From contig JAJFUN010000078.1 of NCBI GenBank assembly GCA_021372375.1, positions 1 through 64,000 of the forward strand: 64,000 nucleotides of DNA. The letters run 5' to 3'. The notes under the pieces were generated by a model, which was given only the letters and a program-made list of their open reading frames with translations, was not told the origin of the DNA and searched no databases. Position numbers and translations under genes: made by a program. Below are positions 17,233 through 25,872 of this stretch, one piece after another (within the stretch, counting starts at the first letter, position 1; every line of letters starts with the position of its first letter). The DNA comes from Pelosinus sp. Lineage in GTDB: Bacteria > Bacillota > Negativicutes > Propionisporales > Propionisporaceae.

Positions 17233-17373
17233 TTACTTGATATATTTCTTTACTTCAACATCAACGATAGGCTCAATAATCTCTTTGATTTTCAAAAACT
17301 GCTCCACCCCATGTCCCTCCTTTGCAAATTCCTGCATTCTTCCCAATATTTTCACCATGGCATAGGTATCCAT
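17233..17373 (-). CDS. Small protein (46 residues) downstream of the nuclease-like gene
   Basis: ATG at 17371-17373 to TAA at 17233-17235. The product begins MDTYAMVKILGRMQEFAKEG and ends PIVDVEVKKYIK: charged, helical, no membrane segment. It starts 7 bases after the stop of the nuclease-like gene, so it is probably co-translated. I recognise no family; a weak ribosome site is the main doubt. Confidence 0.45.
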   Translation of the reverse strand: MDTYAMVKILGRMQEFAKEGHGVEQFLKIKEIIEPIVDVEVKKYIK

Positions 17374-17380
17374 CCGACAA

Positions 17381-17911
17381 TCACCCAACGTAAAAATATG
17401 CTAACATCTGCCGTATTTCTTCAGTTAATTGCAAACTGCCCTGCTCAGGATATATTTCTGCGTTGTCCCATAAAGAATTAATCACACTTGTGGCAATCCC
17501 AATTTTAACCTTGCGTAATTTCAAAATTTCAATTAACTTGTTAGCATCAAATAAAAATACGGAATTAATAGCGAAAGGCCTTGTTTGACCTTTTGAGGAA
17601 ACAGCTTTTCCTCTTGGTCCTGTCAATACTAGATAATAGTCAGGAAGTGCATTAGGCGTAATATCCAACAAATGTTCCGCCTTGCCATAATATTTGATAT
17701 TCACGCTTTTACCCATTAATTTCCCAGAGTTAAAGAACCCATCTATTGCCTTATTAGTTGCTGAATCGCACAATTTAATATCAAATATTTGCGATGCTAT
17801 ATATTCTCCCATATGACCAACTAAAGCCGGTCTGTTTATCTTAGCAGCTATCAAATCATCAATCACATTCCTAGCCTTTATGAGTTGTGCAAGTTCAGCA
17901 AGCTTATCCAT
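17381..17911 (-). CDS. Unknown protein, possibly PD-(D/E)XK nuclease-like
   Basis: A 176-residue soluble protein. After an N-terminal helical stretch (MDKLAELAQLIKARNVIDDL) comes GHMGEYIASQIF, then KAIDGFFNSG...SVNIKYYG and DYYLVLTGP. The order Glu-(helix)-Asp-(strand)-x-x-Lys resembles restriction-endonuclease folds, but the usual ExK is NIK here, so activity is uncertain. The start at 17911 has GGGGAGGA 8 bases upstream. Local AT content is higher than in the neighbouring mdh, which may hint at transfer. Confidence 0.55.
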   Translation of the reverse strand: MDKLAELAQLIKARNVIDDLIAAKINRPALVGHMGEYIASQIFDIKLCDSATNKAIDGFFNSGKLMGKSVNIKYYGKAEHLLDITPNALPDYYLVLTGPRGKAVSSKGQTRPFAINSVFLFDANKLIEILKLRKVKIGIATSVINSLWDNAEIYPEQGSLQLTEEIRQMLAYFYVG

Positions 17912-18067
17912 TTTCAACTTCCTCCCCATCATCTATGCCACCGCTTTCTACATATTTACTCTACATTTTACACAATAGCAAAAATCTCCTGCTAATATGC
18001 AAAGGAAAATATTATACATACGGATAACCAAAGTGTATAATAATAGTTGAAGAAAAGAGGTGGCCTG

Positions 18068-18568
18068 ATGACGAATGAAGATTTTCAAAAGCTGCTATTA
18101 GAAGAATTAGCAAATATCAAAACACGACTAACAAGCATTGATGGCCGTGTAGGCAACATCGAAAGCCAACAAAAAAACGCTGATGTACGCCTAACTAATA
18201 TTGAGAGTCAGCTTAAGGCCACTGATGTTCGCTTAGCTAATGTCGAGAGTCAATTTAAAATCACCGATGTACGCTTAACTAATATTGAGAGCCAGCTTAA
18301 GACCACTGATGTTCGCTTGTCTAATGTCGAAAGCCAGCTAACCGAAACCAACGGAATTGTAAAAGCCCTAATGCATCGCACAGAAGAGCTAGATGCCAAA
18401 CTGGATGGATTAGCTATGAATACCGCCAGCAAAGAAGCGCTCACACGTATAGAAGCGAACATGGCCACAAAGAGAGACTTGTTTAATGTGGCTGATGATG
18501 TCTCCTTTCTTGTCCGCAAAGCTGCCGAACACGACCTAGCTATCCGCAAGCTGCGCATGGCTGAATAA
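18068..18568 (+). CDS. Coiled-coil protein with 14-residue tandem repeats
   Basis: A 166-residue all-helical protein. Residues 39-94 are four near-identical 14-residue units (DVRLTNIESQLKAT type), preceded by one degenerate unit. The hydrophobic spacing is that of a long coiled coil, probably homo-oligomeric. The C-terminal ~60 residues (EANMATKRDLFNVADDVSFL) are unique. The ATG at 18068 has GAGGTGG 5 bases upstream. No signal peptide; similar proteins are annotated only as hypothetical. Function unknown. Confidence 0.75.
   Translation: MTNEDFQKLLLEELANIKTRLTSIDGRVGNIESQQKNADVRLTNIESQLKATDVRLANVESQFKITDVRLTNIESQLKTTDVRLSNVESQLTETNGIVKALMHRTEELDAKLDGLAMNTASKEALTRIEANMATKRDLFNVADDVSFLVRKAAEHDLAIRKLRMAE
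18182..18349 (+). repeat. 42-bp tandem repeat, four units, inside the coiled-coil gene
   Basis: Four in-frame 42-bp units (starting GATGTACGCCTAACTAATAT). Units 1 and 3 are more alike, as are 2 and 4, suggesting an 84-bp duplication of an older pair. Confidence 0.9.
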
Positions 18569-18571
18569 AGA

Positions 18572-18633
18572 ATAAAACTTAATAATAAAAGCCGGTTGGA
18601 AAATTCCAACCGGCTTTTATTATTAAGTTTTAT
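18572..18633. terminator. Perfect 30-bp inverted repeat; bidirectional terminator
   Basis: Arms 18572-18601 and 18604-18633 are exact complements (core AAAAGCCGGTTGGAA) with a 2-base spacer and flanking A/T runs. It lies between two convergent genes; the right arm includes the last codons and stop of the RND gene. Confidence 0.92.
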
Positions 18634-21600
18634 CCGGCACATTACTACGTTTCTTAACACGCCAAGAGGCGGGAATAATAAATTTTATACTTAATTTCCC
18701 CTGTCTGATATCATCAAGCAAAGTATACACTACAGGCACAACAACCAATGTCAAGATTGTTGACGTGATAAGCCCGCCAATAATGGCATGGGCCATTGGT
18801 GCACGCGTTTCCGCCCCGGGACCAATGCCGAGTGCCAGCGGTATCATGCCAAAAATCATGGCTGTTGTTGTCATCATAATCGGCCGCATTCTGATAACAG
18901 CAGCATCAACCAAGGCTTTGTTGCGCTCTGTGCCCTGCTCGATAAGCTGCTTAGCAAAATCAACCAGCAAAATGGCATTCTTGGTTACGAGGCCCATCAG
19001 CATGATAATCCCGATAAGCGACATCATACTTAGCGAACTATGGGCAATAAGGAGGCCAACAATGGCACCGATAATCGCGAGCGGCAGCGCCAGCATAATA
19101 GAGAGCGGATCAATATAGCTTTCAAACTGGGCGGCCAGTACAAAAAAGATAAATAGTACCGCCATGGCCAGCGCCATTAGTATGCCCTTAAAGGCATCAG
19201 CCATTTGCTGCGATTGACCTGTAGCCACAAATTTATAGCCGTCAGGCAATTTAATATCTGCCAGCCGTTTATTTAATTCTTTATTGAAATCACCAAGCGC
19301 CACACCACGCAGGTTAGCCGAAATGGTAACCTGATCCTGACGGTCATAACGTTTTATCTGCGTAGGAGTTGTAGTATACACTGTTTTAGTAACCTGTGAC
19401 AGTGGAACCATGACGGCTTGCCCGTTTTTATCGCGATTATTGCTTGCAACATAAATATTACTCATATCTGTTAGGCTATTACGGTCACTATCGGCCAAAA
19501 TAAGTCTCACATCATAAGAATCATCTGCATCCTTATATTGTGTTACAACCGTCCCGTTGAACATAGTCTGCAAGGTACTAGCCACAACTGCTGTTGATAC
19601 ACCAAGGTCAGATGCTCTGTCCCGATTTACCACAACCTGGGCATCAGGTTTACCAGCTTCGTAGCTTGACGAAACATCAACCGCCCCTGGTAGACTAGCC
19701 ATAAGCTTTTCAACTTGCTCAGAAATTTCCGCAAGTGTATCAAGCGATTGTCCTTGAATCACAAGGGATATAGGCTTACCGCCTGACATACCTGATTTTT
19801 TCGTAACACTTACCTTGACACCAGCAATATCGCTTAGCTTCTGCCGAAGATCGGCACTAATATCATTATCGCTGACCTTACGCTCATTCTTTGGTGTTAG
19901 CTTGGTCAAAATACTAATATTGTTGCTATTTGACACGCTATAAGTCATAGTAACTTCCGGCTTACTATGAATAATTTCAGCCATTTGATCGGCAATTTTC
20001 GCAGCCGCCTGTACACTCATTCCTGGGTCAACGTCTGCCGCTACCGTTATTTCCCCGTTATCAGCATCTGGCACAAAAGTTGTACCAAGCAGCGGCACAA
20101 GTGCCAAACTGCCGACAAATAATACCACAGCTGCCGCCATCACTTTACTGCGATGACCAAGCGCATAGGTGAGAAATTGTCCATATTTCACTGTCCATGC
20201 ATCAAATTTTTCGTTCCAGTTCAACCAAAGCTTTCTCAGCTTACCGCTTGCCTCTGCCGGTGCTTTTGCTAAATACCTTGCGGACAGCATCGGGGTAAGC
20301 GTAAACGCCACAAATAAAGAAACCAGCACACTTACTGCTACCGTAATCCCAAACTGCTTAAAAAACTGTCCGATAATGCCTGTCATCATACCAACAGGCA
20401 AAAATACAGCAACAAGTGTAAGTGTTGTGGCCGTAACAGCCAAACCAATCTCAGCCGTTCCCTCTAAAGCTGCCTGGTACTTGCCTTTCCCCATCTCTAC
20501 ATGCCGCACAATGTTCTCAATAACTACAATGGCATCGTCAATCAAGAGTCCGACAGATAAAGACAGTGCTAATAGAGACATGGTATTTAACGTAAAGTTT
20601 AACGCCTTCATGGCTAAAAACGAAGTAATAATCGAAGTAGGAATGGCAATTGCCGCAATAAGTGTACTTTGCCAGTTACCCAAAAATAACAGCACAATAG
20701 CAACAGCAAGTGCCCCGCCTAAGAGTAGGTTAAACAGTACATCATTAATGGAATCCTTGATGTTTTTGGAATTGTCTCTGACTAACGCTATTTCTACGCC
20801 TGCCGGTAAATCATTTTTAATTTTTGCAAGTTCTGCTTTAACATTTCCTACAACTTCTACTGTATTGGTGCCCGACTGCTTCATGATATCTAGGCCAATA
20901 GCCGCTTTATCATTTAGCTTGGCAATCGATAAAGCTTCCTTGGTGGTATCATCAACTGTGGCAATGTTCTGCGCAAAAAGCTGCACGCCATCTCGGCGCG
21001 CAATCGGCAGACTCCGAAACTTCTCTGGTGAAGTAATGGTGCCGACAGACCGTAAATTGGTCTCGCGATTGCCATCGGCTACTTTACCGCCCGGAGTCTC
21101 CATATTCTCACTCTTAAGACTATTTATCACATCTGAAACAGTTAAGCCATAGGCTGCGATCTTGTCGCTATCCATATTTATGCGAATTTCTCGGTCTACA
21201 CCGCCTTGTACATTGACTGAAGCCACCCCGCCAATTGCTTCTAATCGCTTGGTAATATCCTGGGAAATTACGGTGAGTTCCCTTGGTGTAATACTCCCGG
21301 TTAGCGCAATTGAGGCAATCGGCGTTTCAGTAGGGTCAAACCTGGTAACAATCGGCGAATCCGCCTCTTGCGGGAGACTTCCTGCAAGCCTTCCTACTTT
21401 ATCCCGTACATCCTGCGCCGCAGTGGCGGCAGACGTTTCCATAGTAAACTGAATTACAGTCGAAGAAGTACCTTCTTTTACAGTAGACGTTATATGGTCT
21501 ACACCTGGTACAACACTAACGGTTTCCTCGACTTTTTGCGTGATTTTGGCTTCTACCTGTTCCGGCGAAGCGCCGGGATAATTTACGGTTACCGCCACAA

Positions 21601-21730
21601 CAGGAAACTCCACACTAGGATACTCGTCAACATTTAAAGATATATAACTAAATAAGCCTAGAACCACAAGGGCCAAAATAGTCACTGTCGCAAATACCGG
21701 ACGCTTTAAACTAATCTCCGTAAGTTTCAT
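18623..21730 (-). CDS. RND-family multidrug efflux transporter (AcrB/HAE1 type)
   Basis: Proton-driven inner-membrane pump of 1035 residues, full length for the family. It starts MKLTEISLKRPVFATV with the first membrane helix, has the large periplasmic loops (YPGASPEQVEAKITQKVEE; FDPTETPIASIAL), and the helix-4 signature LALSLSVGLLIDDAIVVIEN with the proton-relay aspartates. The second half repeats the pattern (MGLVTKNAILLVDFAKQ). Second gene of an operon with the adaptor, 11 bp downstream. No outer-membrane TolC-type gene is beside it. Expected to be repressed by the TetR gene product. Confidence 0.95.
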   Translation of the reverse strand: MKLTEISLKRPVFATVTILALVVLGLFSYISLNVDEYPSVEFPVVAVTVNYPGASPEQVEAKITQKVEETVSVVPGVDHITSTVKEGTSSTVIQFTMETSAATAAQDVRDKVGRLAGSLPQEADSPIVTRFDPTETPIASIALTGSITPRELTVISQDITKRLEAIGGVASVNVQGGVDREIRINMDSDKIAAYGLTVSDVINSLKSENMETPGGKVADGNRETNLRSVGTITSPEKFRSLPIARRDGVQLFAQNIATVDDTTKEALSIAKLNDKAAIGLDIMKQSGTNTVEVVGNVKAELAKIKNDLPAGVEIALVRDNSKNIKDSINDVLFNLLLGGALAVAIVLLFLGNWQSTLIAAIAIPTSIITSFLAMKALNFTLNTMSLLALSLSVGLLIDDAIVVIENIVRHVEMGKGKYQAALEGTAEIGLAVTATTLTLVAVFLPVGMMTGIIGQFFKQFGITVAVSVLVSLFVAFTLTPMLSARYLAKAPAEASGKLRKLWLNWNEKFDAWTVKYGQFLTYALGHRSKVMAAAVVLFVGSLALVPLLGTTFVPDADNGEITVAADVDPGMSVQAAAKIADQMAEIIHSKPEVTMTYSVSNSNNISILTKLTPKNERKVSDNDISADLRQKLSDIAGVKVSVTKKSGMSGGKPISLVIQGQSLDTLAEISEQVEKLMASLPGAVDVSSSYEAGKPDAQVVVNRDRASDLGVSTAVVASTLQTMFNGTVVTQYKDADDSYDVRLILADSDRNSLTDMSNIYVASNNRDKNGQAVMVPLSQVTKTVYTTTPTQIKRYDRQDQVTISANLRGVALGDFNKELNKRLADIKLPDGYKFVATGQSQQMADAFKGILMALAMAVLFIFFVLAAQFESYIDPLSIMLALPLAIIGAIVGLLIAHSSLSMMSLIGIIMLMGLVTKNAILLVDFAKQLIEQGTERNKALVDAAVIRMRPIMMTTTAMIFGMIPLALGIGPGAETRAPMAHAIIGGLITSTILTLVVVPVVYTLLDDIRQGKLSIKFIIPASWRVKKRSNVPDKT

Positions 21731-21741
21731 ACGCTTCTCCC

Positions 21742-22839
21742 CTAATCTGCCACTTTTACAGTTTGGCCGTCTTTAAGCTGATTAACACTGCTAATAATTA
21801 CCTGTTCACCCGGCTGCAAACCGCTTTTAATCTGAATAGTTTCGCCTGTAACCTCGCCAATTTCCACTTGATGTCGGACCGCCTTGCTATTTTCTCCTGT
21901 GAAAATATAGTATAGCCCTTGCTTTTGAATAACAGCGGACTGCGGCACAGCTAAAACCTGCATAGAGTCTCCTGTTGCCAGCTGTACCTTGGCAAACATA
22001 CCGGCCCTGAGGGCTCCATCTAGATTATCAAGCTTTACCCTGGCGCGAAACATGCGGCTGCTGGCGCCTGCTTCAGGATTTATCGTTTCAATTGTTCCAG
22101 TAAATACTTTACCCTCATATGCATCAACTGTTACCGAGGCCTGCTGCCCTAGCTTTATACGGCCCAAATCCTTTTGCTCAATATTAACGACCGCAAATAC
22201 CTGATTGATATCTTCCACAACCATTAATGCAGCGCCTGGTGAAATGACCTGCCCAACCGTTGCCGTTTTATTGGCAACTACACCGTCAACAGGCGCTAAA
22301 ATAGTACCATTGCCATATTGCTTGTCGGCGCTGTCTAAATTAGCTGTTGTACTAGCTAAATCTGCCTCGGCGCTTTTGAGCTTGGCTGTAGCATTATCTA
22401 GCTGCTGCTGGGATATAGCACCCTGATTATTTAGCGTCTGATAACGATTAAAATCATTCCTGGCTAAATCATAATTAATCTGGGCTTTTGCCGCAGCTTC
22501 CTTGGCGGCGCGAAGGGAATTGGCCAGCTCGGCGCTTTCTAATTTTACTAGAGGATCGCCGACCCTTACTTTTTGCCCTTCTTCAACAAGTACTGCTTCA
22601 ATCCGTCCGGCAATTTTGGCACTGATTGCTGCTGTTGTTTTGCCTTCAATGGAACCGTTAAGCAGCAGCATTGGTACATAATTTGTATACTCAGCTTGGA
22701 CCATTTTTACACTTACCGCACTATCACTAACCGGCAGTTTGGCTTTGCCGCCGGAAACGGCGCCACTTTTTAAAATCATTGTCAAACCAAAAAACAAGAT
22801 AACAGGAATAAGCCAATATTTAAGCTTAAAGCCTTTCAT
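21742..22839 (-). CDS. RND efflux periplasmic adaptor subunit (membrane fusion protein)
   Basis: A 365-residue HlyD/AcrA-type protein: N-terminal hydrophobic anchor (WLIPVILFFGLTMIL), a split lipoyl/barrel-sandwich domain (AAISAKIAGRIEAVLVEEGQ and GTILAPVDGVVANKTATVGQ) around an alpha-hairpin (~100-170), then beta-barrel and membrane-proximal domains. It links the RND pump to an outer-membrane exit channel (family knowledge). AGGAGG precedes the ATG. It is the first gene of the pump operon, behind the TetR operator at 22888-22910. Confidence 0.93.
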   Translation of the reverse strand: MKGFKLKYWLIPVILFFGLTMILKSGAVSGGKAKLPVSDSAVSVKMVQAEYTNYVPMLLLNGSIEGKTTAAISAKIAGRIEAVLVEEGQKVRVGDPLVKLESAELANSLRAAKEAAAKAQINYDLARNDFNRYQTLNNQGAISQQQLDNATAKLKSAEADLASTTANLDSADKQYGNGTILAPVDGVVANKTATVGQVISPGAALMVVEDINQVFAVVNIEQKDLGRIKLGQQASVTVDAYEGKVFTGTIETINPEAGASSRMFRARVKLDNLDGALRAGMFAKVQLATGDSMQVLAVPQSAVIQKQGLYYIFTGENSKAVRHQVEIGEVTGETIQIKSGLQPGEQVIISSVNQLKDGQTVKVAD

Positions 22840-22887
22840 TTAGTTTCCTCCTAACATTTTTTAACAGCCTCTTCGTAAATCATTGTC

Positions 22888-22910
22888 ACATACCTACCAG
22901 TCGGTATGTA
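22888..22910. promoter_or_regulatory. TetR-type operator before the efflux operon
   Basis: Palindrome ACATACC-TACCAGTC-GGTATGT. The same sequence pattern occurs before the tetR gene at 23552-23575, which makes it the likely binding site of that regulator. Confidence 0.85.
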
Positions 22911-22949
22911 TCTAATAAAAACAAGTTAACTCTTTTAAAGACCGCAAAC

Positions 22950-23534
22950 TTACCCCGCAATTAGTTTCCAGATGTTATCCATCATCTGCTGTCTCATCGG
23001 CAGTGTACTCAGCGGCAGCCCCAAGGAGTTTTGTCCATGAAAAATGGATAAAATAATGGCTGCAAGTGTAGCTATATCCACATCGCAGCGAACCTCTCCA
23101 GCCTGAGCTGCAGCCTCCAGCCTTTTTTGAATAACTTTGCATAGCTGCAAATGACTATCGTCCAGCCGCTCTTTTAGTTCAGGAAAGTTATACATAACCT
23201 CCAGGGCAAAGCTGGCATAGTTTATCCGATAATCCCCCTGACAAATACCCAGCAAGGTATTCGTATACTTTTCCAGTTCACGTCCTACGATAATGGCTGT
23301 TAAAACCTCCTGCAAACTAGCTCCATTACTAAACAGCTTTTCATATTTTGCTTCAATTAAGCCAAACAAAAACTCAATCGCCTGATTTAAGAGTTCTTCT
23401 TTACTGGCAAAGTAATGGTATATACCTCCCTTGGTAATCCCGACTTCCTGTGCTACATCAACTAACGATACATTTTTATACCCGCGCAGTAAAAAAAGAC
23501 GCAGCGCAGCAATTGTAATCTTATCTTTTGTCAT
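22950..23534 (-). CDS. TetR/AcrR-family transcriptional repressor
   Basis: A 194-residue regulator with an N-terminal helix-turn-helix (KITIAALRLFLLRGYKNVSLVDVAQEVGITKGGIYHYFASKEELL) and a helical ligand-binding domain. The ATG at 23534 (MTKDKITIAAL) is preferred over the longer frame because GGGGGAA lies 7-8 bases upstream and the longer frame would include its own operator and promoter. It sits directly upstream of the pump operon, on the same strand, and probably represses both itself and the pump. Confidence 0.93.
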   Translation of the reverse strand: MTKDKITIAALRLFLLRGYKNVSLVDVAQEVGITKGGIYHYFASKEELLNQAIEFLFGLIEAKYEKLFSNGASLQEVLTAIIVGRELEKYTNTLLGICQGDYRINYASFALEVMYNFPELKERLDDSHLQLCKVIQKRLEAAAQAGEVRCDVDIATLAAIILSIFHGQNSLGLPLSTLPMRQQMMDNIWKLIAG

Positions 23535-23551
23535 CAACACATTCCCCCATA

Positions 23552-23575
23552 GTATACCTACCAGACGGTATGTAC
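23552..23575. promoter_or_regulatory. TetR-type operator before tetR (autoregulation)
   Basis: GTATACC-TACCAGAC-GGTATGTAC, sharing TACC-TACCAG-C-GGTATGT with the site at 22888-22910. It lies just downstream of the -10 box of the tetR promoter, so bound repressor would block transcription. Confidence 0.85.
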
Positions 23576-23577
23576 AC

Positions 23578-23606
23578 ATTATCACCAAATTAAGACCCAC
23601 TGTCAA
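23578..23606 (-). promoter_or_regulatory. tetR promoter
   Basis: Minus strand TTGACA (23601-23606), a 17-bp spacer and GATAAT (23578-23583), with the operator immediately downstream. Confidence 0.75.
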
Positions 23607-23706
23607 TAAGATTTGCTGTGCTAGTATCACTTAAATATTTCCAGGTTAGAATTATACCAAATTCACTGCCACTTTAGCTAATAAAGTTGTATATAGGAAT
23701 TTTTTA

Positions 23707-24219
23707 TTAAAACGACAGCCGATAAATAATAAGCACTGACATACCAATTGCGACCGAAACTTTAAGCAACATGCCCCACAGTTGTCCTTTTACTACCCCG
23801 CTGGCAACCTTTTGTGCCCTTTCTTTATCTCTGGTATATATATATTCAATAGAAAAACTGGCCATAAACCCACCAACAAGCGCCCCCAGCAAAGTCCCAA
23901 GCAGCGGCAGTATACCTGTGCCTAAGATTCCGCCAGCTATCGACCCAATACCGGCAGCAAGCATGGCCCACCTAGATGCCTGCTGCTTTTTCGCCCCGCT
24001 AATACCAGCAATGAATTCCATTAATTCACCGCCGCCCCACAGGCTGGCAAGCACCAATAACCAGGCATATGTTAAATGCAAAAAATTTTCCTGCCAGCCA
24101 TAAATAACGGCTGCTGCAAGGATCAAAAAATTGCCCGGCAAGCCGATTAAGGTAAGAATAATGCCGCAAGCTACCGCCGCAGCCATGATTACATTGCCGA
24201 GTAAGGGGATATATTCCAT
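23707..24219 (-). CDS. DUF456 family membrane protein
   Basis: A 170-residue membrane protein with about four hydrophobic segments and the glycine-rich GTGILPLLGTLLGALVGGF stretch typical of DUF456 (PF04306, recalled). The cytoplasmic loop ISGAKKQQASRWAM and the C-terminal ARG/LYS-rich turn fit the family. Function unknown. A bidirectional terminator separates it from the upstream permease, and it appears to be a single-gene unit. Confidence 0.8.
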   Translation of the reverse strand: MEYIPLLGNVIMAAAVACGIILTLIGLPGNFLILAAAVIYGWQENFLHLTYAWLLVLASLWGGGELMEFIAGISGAKKQQASRWAMLAAGIGSIAGGILGTGILPLLGTLLGALVGGFMASFSIEYIYTRDKERAQKVASGVVKGQLWGMLLKVSVAIGMSVLIIYRLSF

Positions 24220-24272
24220 GTTTTATGCACCTGCCACTTTCTCTCTTGATTTATCTTTGCTAATACTATAAC

Positions 24273-24304
24273 AAAAAACCAGTTGGACTATCCAACTGGT
24301 TTTT
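24273..24304. terminator. Bidirectional terminator
   Basis: AAAAAACCAGTTGG-ACTAT-CCAACTGGTTTTT, a perfect hairpin following the amino acid permease (minus strand). Confidence 0.9.
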
Positions 24305-24318
24305 AAACGTATCTAAAG

Positions 24319-25698
24319 CTAAATAATATTTTCCTTATTAAACCCAAGCATGTAATAGGAGGCAATAATGCCGCCGAACCAAATTGGCGCAACATAGAGC
24401 GCCACCCGCGTATCGGCATCAAAAAACATAATAACAACAACCAGCAGCAAAAATGCCAGGCTAAGCCAGTTACCAAACGGATAATGCGGCATGGGGTACT
24501 TGAGCTTGGCTTTTTGCTCACTACTAAGACTTTTTCTAAAATTCATCTGCACAAGTAAAATAACTGCCCACACCCAGATAGCGCCAAAGGTTGCCACACT
24601 GGTAACGTAAGTAAATACTTTGGCTGGCATTAAATAATTAAGCACTACGCCAATTAGGAGGAATACGGCAGAAACTAAGATACCATTTTTCGGTACCTTC
24701 CGTGCCCCAAGCTTACCGAACATCGCCGGTGCTTTCTTTTGCAGCGACAGGTTATATAACATGCGGCCTGTGCTGAAGATACCGCCGTTACACGAAGATA
24801 AAGCCGCGGTTAAAACCACAAAATTAATAATACCGGCCGCCGAACGAATGCCGAGCTTTTCAAACGTCAAAACAAACGGACTGCCGATTGTCCCGATTTG
24901 ATCCCAGGGATACAGCGACATTATAACAAACAATGCGCCAACATAGAAAATCAAAATTCGCCAGAAAACCTTATCAATAGCAGCAGGCAATGTTTTTTCC
25001 GGATCTTTGGCTTCGCCTGCAGTTACGCCAACCAGTTCAATACCAAGATAAGCGAACATAACCATAACCAAAGACAATGCGACCCCCTCTATTCCGTTAG
25101 GAAAGAAGCCGCCATGACTCCAAAGATTTGAAATACCAAGGGCAATACCGCCATTGCCGATGCCAAATAAAATCATACCAAGCCCAGCGGCAATCATCGC
25201 CAAAATGGTAAAGACTTTTATAATGGCAAACCAGAATTCAAACTCACCATATACTTCAACCGCAATCAAATTAACGCTGGTCATACACACCAGTGCCAAC
25301 AGTGCAGGAATCCACTGCGGCAACTCCGGCAGCCAAAAATGCACATAAACCCCTACTGCGGTGATTTCGGCCATACACGTAACAATCCACATAAACCAAT
25401 ATGTCCATCCGGTTATATAACCGGAAAGCGGGCCCAAAAATTGATTGGCGTATGCACTGAAAGACCCGGAAACCGGATACGCAACTGCGACTTCCCCGAG
25501 TGCCCTCATAATATAAAACATAACAATCCCGGCGATAAAATACGCCAGCATTAAGGCCGGACCAGCCGTCTTTATAGCTGCCCCTGAACCAAGAAATAGT
25601 CCTACACCAATAGCACCGCCTAGCGCAATGAGCTGAATGTGGCGTTCTTCCAAACCACGGTGCAGGTCTTCTTCTAACCCGGAACTTTCTTTTTTCAC
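24319..25698 (-). CDS. Amino acid permease (APC superfamily, ProY/AroP/GABA-permease type)
   Basis: A 459-residue transporter with twelve predicted membrane helices. The N-terminal GLEERHIQLIALGGAIGVGLFLGSG is the amino-acid transporter signature with the unwound helix-1 glycines, and the helix-3 GEVAVAYPVSGSFSAYA segment is also typical. Closest by eye to E. coli ProY/GabP/AroP; the substrate cannot be told from sequence. Single gene with a good AGGAGG site and its own terminator. Confidence 0.88.
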   Translation of the reverse strand: MKKESSGLEEDLHRGLEERHIQLIALGGAIGVGLFLGSGAAIKTAGPALMLAYFIAGIVMFYIMRALGEVAVAYPVSGSFSAYANQFLGPLSGYITGWTYWFMWIVTCMAEITAVGVYVHFWLPELPQWIPALLALVCMTSVNLIAVEVYGEFEFWFAIIKVFTILAMIAAGLGMILFGIGNGGIALGISNLWSHGGFFPNGIEGVALSLVMVMFAYLGIELVGVTAGEAKDPEKTLPAAIDKVFWRILIFYVGALFVIMSLYPWDQIGTIGSPFVLTFEKLGIRSAAGIINFVVLTAALSSCNGGIFSTGRMLYNLSLQKKAPAMFGKLGARKVPKNGILVSAVFLLIGVVLNYLMPAKVFTYVTSVATFGAIWVWAVILLVQMNFRKSLSSEQKAKLKYPMPHYPFGNWLSLAFLLLVVVIMFFDADTRVALYVAPIWFGGIIASYYMLGFNKENII

Positions 25699-25872
25699 TC
25701 TTTCTCCTCCTTAGTAATAACTATCAGCGTAATATCTGGACAAATCTTCGGGGAAATACTTAATATAAACCACACCGTATGCCAGTATCCACATCATGTA
25801 TACTTTATTTACCATAATATAAAAAAGTCCTGCTATATCTCCTTTTATTCGCGAATTTTTTTGTGTTTATCA

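Noticed and set aside
18182-18349. Regular repeats that could suggest a CRISPR array
   Set aside because: Units are directly adjacent without spacers, 42 bp, in frame in a coiled-coil gene.
20169-21152. Open frame of 327 codons on the plus strand
   Set aside because: It is fully antisense to the RND pump gene, whose protein matches a large family along its whole length; the antisense frame has no domain and no ribosome site.
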